A stretch of DNA of 64,000 bases from an uncultured Oscillospiraceae bacterium (lineage in GTDB: Bacteria > Bacillota > Clostridia > Oscillospirales > Oscillospiraceae), in the NCBI GenBank assembly GCA_947585425.1, contig CANPWZ010000004.1, forward strand, positions 1-64,000. The letters run 5' to 3'. Each line of letters begins with the position of its first letter. Position 1 is the stretch's first letter. The notes beneath the pieces are model-generated. The model was not told the origin of the DNA. It did no database searches and saw only the letters and a program-made list of their open reading frames with translations. The position numbers and the translations under genes were made by a program. Positions 61,537 to 64,000 of this stretch are shown here, piece after piece.

Positions 61537-63006
61537 TCACTTCAACCTCTCGCACACCGCCAGCAGCTCCTCCAGCCGGGTCACGATGCGTTTTTGCTCG
61601 GCGAGGGGTGGGAGAGGAATCATTATTCTTGAATAATGAGCATATCCGAAATTGGGTTGCATCCCCGACAATTGTTTCCTTAACTGCTCTTTGAAGAAAG
61701 GACTCTTACAAACATAATACAGGTAAGAGTTGTTTGCTAGGTCTCCAAAAAACCGCATTCTTAATGTGCTAGTATTAAGCATTATTATTTTATCAGAATC
61801 AAAAAATGCAATTTTCCCCCAACTACCACCTGAACAGGAAGTAACAATATCCCCTTTACATAGAGTTAAGTGCTTGTACTTTTCTTCATATTCCTGAGTA
61901 GAAATATACAGCTCCTTCTTTGACAAATCGACAGAATCCTCAAGAATATTAGTAACGCATAAAATCTGAGTACCTTCTGTACGATACTGCCACTTTCTTA
62001 TGCCAGCTCCTTCTTGAATGATTGATACATCGGATAGCTGCACCCATCTCCAAGTGCTAGGAATGCTATATTCATCAAGTTCTTCTTGATTATAGAACGG
62101 TTTTGTCTGAGACTTTTTATAAATCAGTGACTGTTCCAACAGTTCCTTTTTCTTCGCTTTTAATGCATCTACTAATGTTTCAGCGGTGCCCTCCTCGGGC
62201 CGCTGCTCCACCAGTTTCCCCTGAATGGCCAGTTGCAAAATGGACTTCTGCATATCGTCCGGGAACCGCCGGTTGAACGCCTCCAGGCGGCTCCACGCCT
62301 GCTCGTAGCGGTCAATGTAGGGCAGGAGTTCTTCGATTTTGGCGACGATGCGTTCCTGTTCGGCAAGAGGGGGGAGAGGAAAAACCAATTTATGAATGGC
62401 ATTAGAAGATAACCCTTGTATCGCAATCCCTTTCCCGCCAATCCATCCTGCATGTTTATAGAGGAAGAAAAGATAATAGAAATAAGTTATGTTGATTTCA
62501 TAATATGGCCGAAGGCGATGGATGTGGTTTTGTATCCGCATCTCAAAATCAAAGGGCCAAATTGCTGCTCGTCCAATATCTCCGCCCTCACAAACAAGCA
62601 AGTCTCCTTTCCGTACAGTACATTTTTGAATTTCATCTTCCGTAAAAAACATTTCCTTGAGATTATCTAATTCAAATCTCGCCCAATATAGATTCGATGT
62701 AGTGATGTATTTTAAGCTATTACCTGCCCTATTTGAGGAATTTAAGGCTTTCCCGGTATTGTGTTGGAAAAGCTCTCCAAGTCTAATCCACTTCCAACTT
62801 TCCGGGATCTCAAACGGCTTTTCTTCCTCCGTGATCTCCGGCAGGGGCTTTTCCTTTTTGATCTTCCCTGCCTTGATGAGCCGCTGCCTCTCCGCCTGGA
62901 TCTCCCGGTACAGCTCCTGGGCGGTACCCTCCTCGGGCCGCTGTTCCACCAGTTTCCCCTGGATGGCCAGCTGCAAAATGCTGTTTTTCAACTCCTGCGG
63001 GGTCAT
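61537..63006 (-). CDS. hsdS: Type I restriction-modification specificity subunit HsdS
   Basis: 489-residue DNA-recognition subunit with two target-recognition domains (residues about 60-240 and 300-470) separated and followed by conserved helical repeats. The repeats read SILQLAIQGKLVEQRPEEGT (residues 9-28 and again near 256) and PLPPLAEQ(E/K)RIV at the end of each half. The TRDs are AT-rich, the repeats GC-rich, as expected for horizontally shuffled TRDs. Its ATG overlaps the hsdM stop by 4 bp (ATGA). Target sequence unknown. Confidence 0.93.
   Translation of the reverse strand: MTPQELKNSILQLAIQGKLVEQRPEEGTAQELYREIQAERQRLIKAGKIKKEKPLPEITEEEKPFEIPESWKWIRLGELFQHNTGKALNSSNRAGNSLKYITTSNLYWARFELDNLKEMFFTEDEIQKCTVRKGDLLVCEGGDIGRAAIWPFDFEMRIQNHIHRLRPYYEINITYFYYLFFLYKHAGWIGGKGIAIQGLSSNAIHKLVFPLPPLAEQERIVAKIEELLPYIDRYEQAWSRLEAFNRRFPDDMQKSILQLAIQGKLVEQRPEEGTAETLVDALKAKKKELLEQSLIYKKSQTKPFYNQEELDEYSIPSTWRWVQLSDVSIIQEGAGIRKWQYRTEGTQILCVTNILEDSVDLSKKELYISTQEYEEKYKHLTLCKGDIVTSCSGGSWGKIAFFDSDKIIMLNTSTLRMRFFGDLANNSYLYYVCKSPFFKEQLRKQLSGMQPNFGYAHYSRIMIPLPPLAEQKRIVTRLEELLAVCERLK
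62183..62242 (-). repeat. Direct repeat copy A within hsdS
   Basis: 60-bp segment encoding the helical linker; 56 of 60 bases identical to copy B at 62921-62980. A substrate for recombination that would swap the first TRD. Confidence 0.85.
62921..62980 (-). repeat. Direct repeat copy B within hsdS
   Basis: 60-bp segment at the hsdS 5' end, 56 of 60 identical to copy A at 62183-62242. Spacing is 738 bp, the length of one TRD plus linker. Confidence 0.85.
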
Positions 63007-64000
63007 TGCGCCGTCCCTCCCAGCAGGGCGGTGATCTCCGCCAGCACCCGGTCGATCTCGGCATTCAGGGAGGCCCGCTCCTCCTCATACCGCTGGATCA
63101 GGTCCAGCGGGGCCAAAATCTCCTCCTCCTTGTGGGGGTAGCCGCACTGGTCCAGGTTGTAGCCCAGGTCCTCCGCCAGCTCCTTCGCCGTGAACTTCTT
63201 GGCCTTGTCGAAGCCGTCCTCGGACAACTCCCGCCGGTCACTCCACCACGCCACCGCCGGGGCGAAGTGTTCCAGCTTCATGGGCTTGGTCTTGCTGAAA
63301 TGCTTGTACCCCTCTGGCATATCCAGCCGGTAGAACCAAGTCTCCTTGGTGGGGCCGGTGCGGTCGAAGAACAGGATGTTGGTGGTGATGGAGGTGTAGG
63401 GAGAGAACACGCTGCCGGGCATACGGATGACCGTGTGCAGGTTGAACTCGGACAGCAGCTTCTTCTTGATGTTGATCTTGGCGTTGTCGGTGCCGAACAG
63501 GAAGCCGTCGGGCAGGATCACGGCGGCCCTGCCGCCTTCTTTCAGGCGGTACAGGATGACAGACATGAAAAGGTCGGCGGTCTCGCTGCTGGCAAGATCG
63601 TCGGGGAAGTGGTTTTTCACGTCGGCCTTCTCGCTGCCGCCGTAGGGGGGATTCATCAGGACCACGTTGAACTGGTCGTCCTCGGTGTAGTCCAGCACAT
63701 CCCGCAGCAGGGAGTTGTCGTGGTACACCTGGGGCACGTCCAGGTCATGGAGCAGCATATTGGTGATGCAGAGCATATAGGGGAACTGCTTTTTCTCCAC
63801 GCCGTAGACGGACTCGCCGCAGGCTTTCTCATCGTCGGTGGTCTTGACCTGTTTCCGCAGCTCCTTGAGCCAGCTGGTGAGGAACCCGCCGGTGCCGCAG
63901 GCGAAGTCCGCCATGCGCTCCCCGATGCGGGGCCGGATCATCTGGGCCATGAAGTCGGTGACGGCCCGGGGCGTGTAGAACTCGCCGGCGGACCCGGCGC
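63003..64000 (-). CDS. hsdM: Type I restriction-modification methyltransferase HsdM (5' end outside window)
   Basis: Adenine N6-methyltransferase subunit. The window holds the last 332 codons; the frame is open to base 64000. Visible: AGSAGEFYTPRAVTDFMA, the SAM motif DFACGTGGFL, catalytic NPPYGG in VVLMNPPYGGSEK, DGFLFG and ILFFDRTG. It is GC-rich like the core genome, in contrast to the hsdS TRDs and the genes downstream. hsdS is coupled by a 4-bp overlap. No hsdR is seen in the window. Confidence 0.95.
   Translation of the reverse strand, partial: AGSAGEFYTPRAVTDFMAQMIRPRIGERMADFACGTGGFLTSWLKELRKQVKTTDDEKACGESVYGVEKKQFPYMLCITNMLLHDLDVPQVYHDNSLLRDVLDYTEDDQFNVVLMNPPYGGSEKADVKNHFPDDLASSETADLFMSVILYRLKEGGRAAVILPDGFLFGTDNAKINIKKKLLSEFNLHTVIRMPGSVFSPYTSITTNILFFDRTGPTKETWFYRLDMPEGYKHFSKTKPMKLEHFAPAVAWWSDRRELSEDGFDKAKKFTAKELAEDLGYNLDQCGYPHKEEEILAPLDLIQRYEEERASLNAEIDRVLAEITALLGGTAQ

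Overview
The window is 64 kb of GC-rich chromosome (the ORFs are dense on both strands and third positions are strongly G/C) from a spore-forming Firmicute. Gene content points to the gut Oscillospiraceae (Flavonifractor / Lawsonibacter / Intestinimonas-like): the sporulation genes yabP-yabQ-divIC-yabR and spoIIAA-spoIIAB-sigF, a T-box in front of valS, a CIRCE element, a preQ1-type riboswitch in front of queT, and OFA/AEC carboxylate transporters. The genus is an inference; no rRNA is present. Most of the window is ordinary core genome, with sigma-A promoters (TTGACA/TATAAT-like, 17-bp spacer) readable in front of many operons and GC-rich hairpin terminators behind them.

Layout. 1-5.3 kb: 3' part of uvrA, a small membrane protein, a histidine phosphatase and an M32 carboxypeptidase. 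5.3-12.0 kb (minus): an eight-gene catabolic operon (cupin, SDR, 3-hydroxyacyl-CoA-dehydrogenase-like enzyme, cyclase-family hydrolase, BKACE beta-keto-acid cleavage enzyme, zinc ribbon, AEC and OFA transporters) behind one AT-rich promoter region. 12.3-19.8 kb: glycosyltransferase, prfB (without the usual frameshift site), an LCP/GtrA pair, and a Crp/Fnr regulator that probably represses itself and is followed by an NMT1-type ABC importer. 19.9-30.5 kb: a P-type-ATPase-like protein without catalytic motifs, rlmB, ftsH, two lipoproteins, a nucleotidase/ThrE pair and the yabP-yabQ-divIC-yabR cluster. 30.5-38.2 kb: tyrA and aroF under a tyrosine-rich leader-peptide attenuator, degV, prfC with a start-stop mini-ORF in its leader, queT with riboswitch, tcdA and a DUF1643 gene. 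38.2-51 kb: two related small proteins, an ECF sigma/anti-sigma pair, rpsU, leuS, an aminotransferase, a two-component system, a dolichol-phosphate-mannose-synthase-like glycosyltransferase and the spoIIA operon. 51-60.4 kb: valS with T-box, htpG with CIRCE, murA, walJ, rlmH, lysA.

60.4-64 kb is the one clearly acquired region: a broken 5' half of a tRNA-Leu, an intact tRNA-Leu(UAG), a long inverted repeat, two AT-rich unknown genes (one a HEPN-type protein) and a type I restriction-modification hsdS and hsdM; hsdM runs off the window end. The hsdR gene is not seen.

The most notable observations are the tyrosine attenuator (unusual mechanism for a Firmicute aromatic operon), the uncharacterised BKACE catabolic operon, the HEPN gene fused into the hsd operon next to tRNA debris, the pseudo-P-type ATPase, and the start-stop element ahead of release factor 3.
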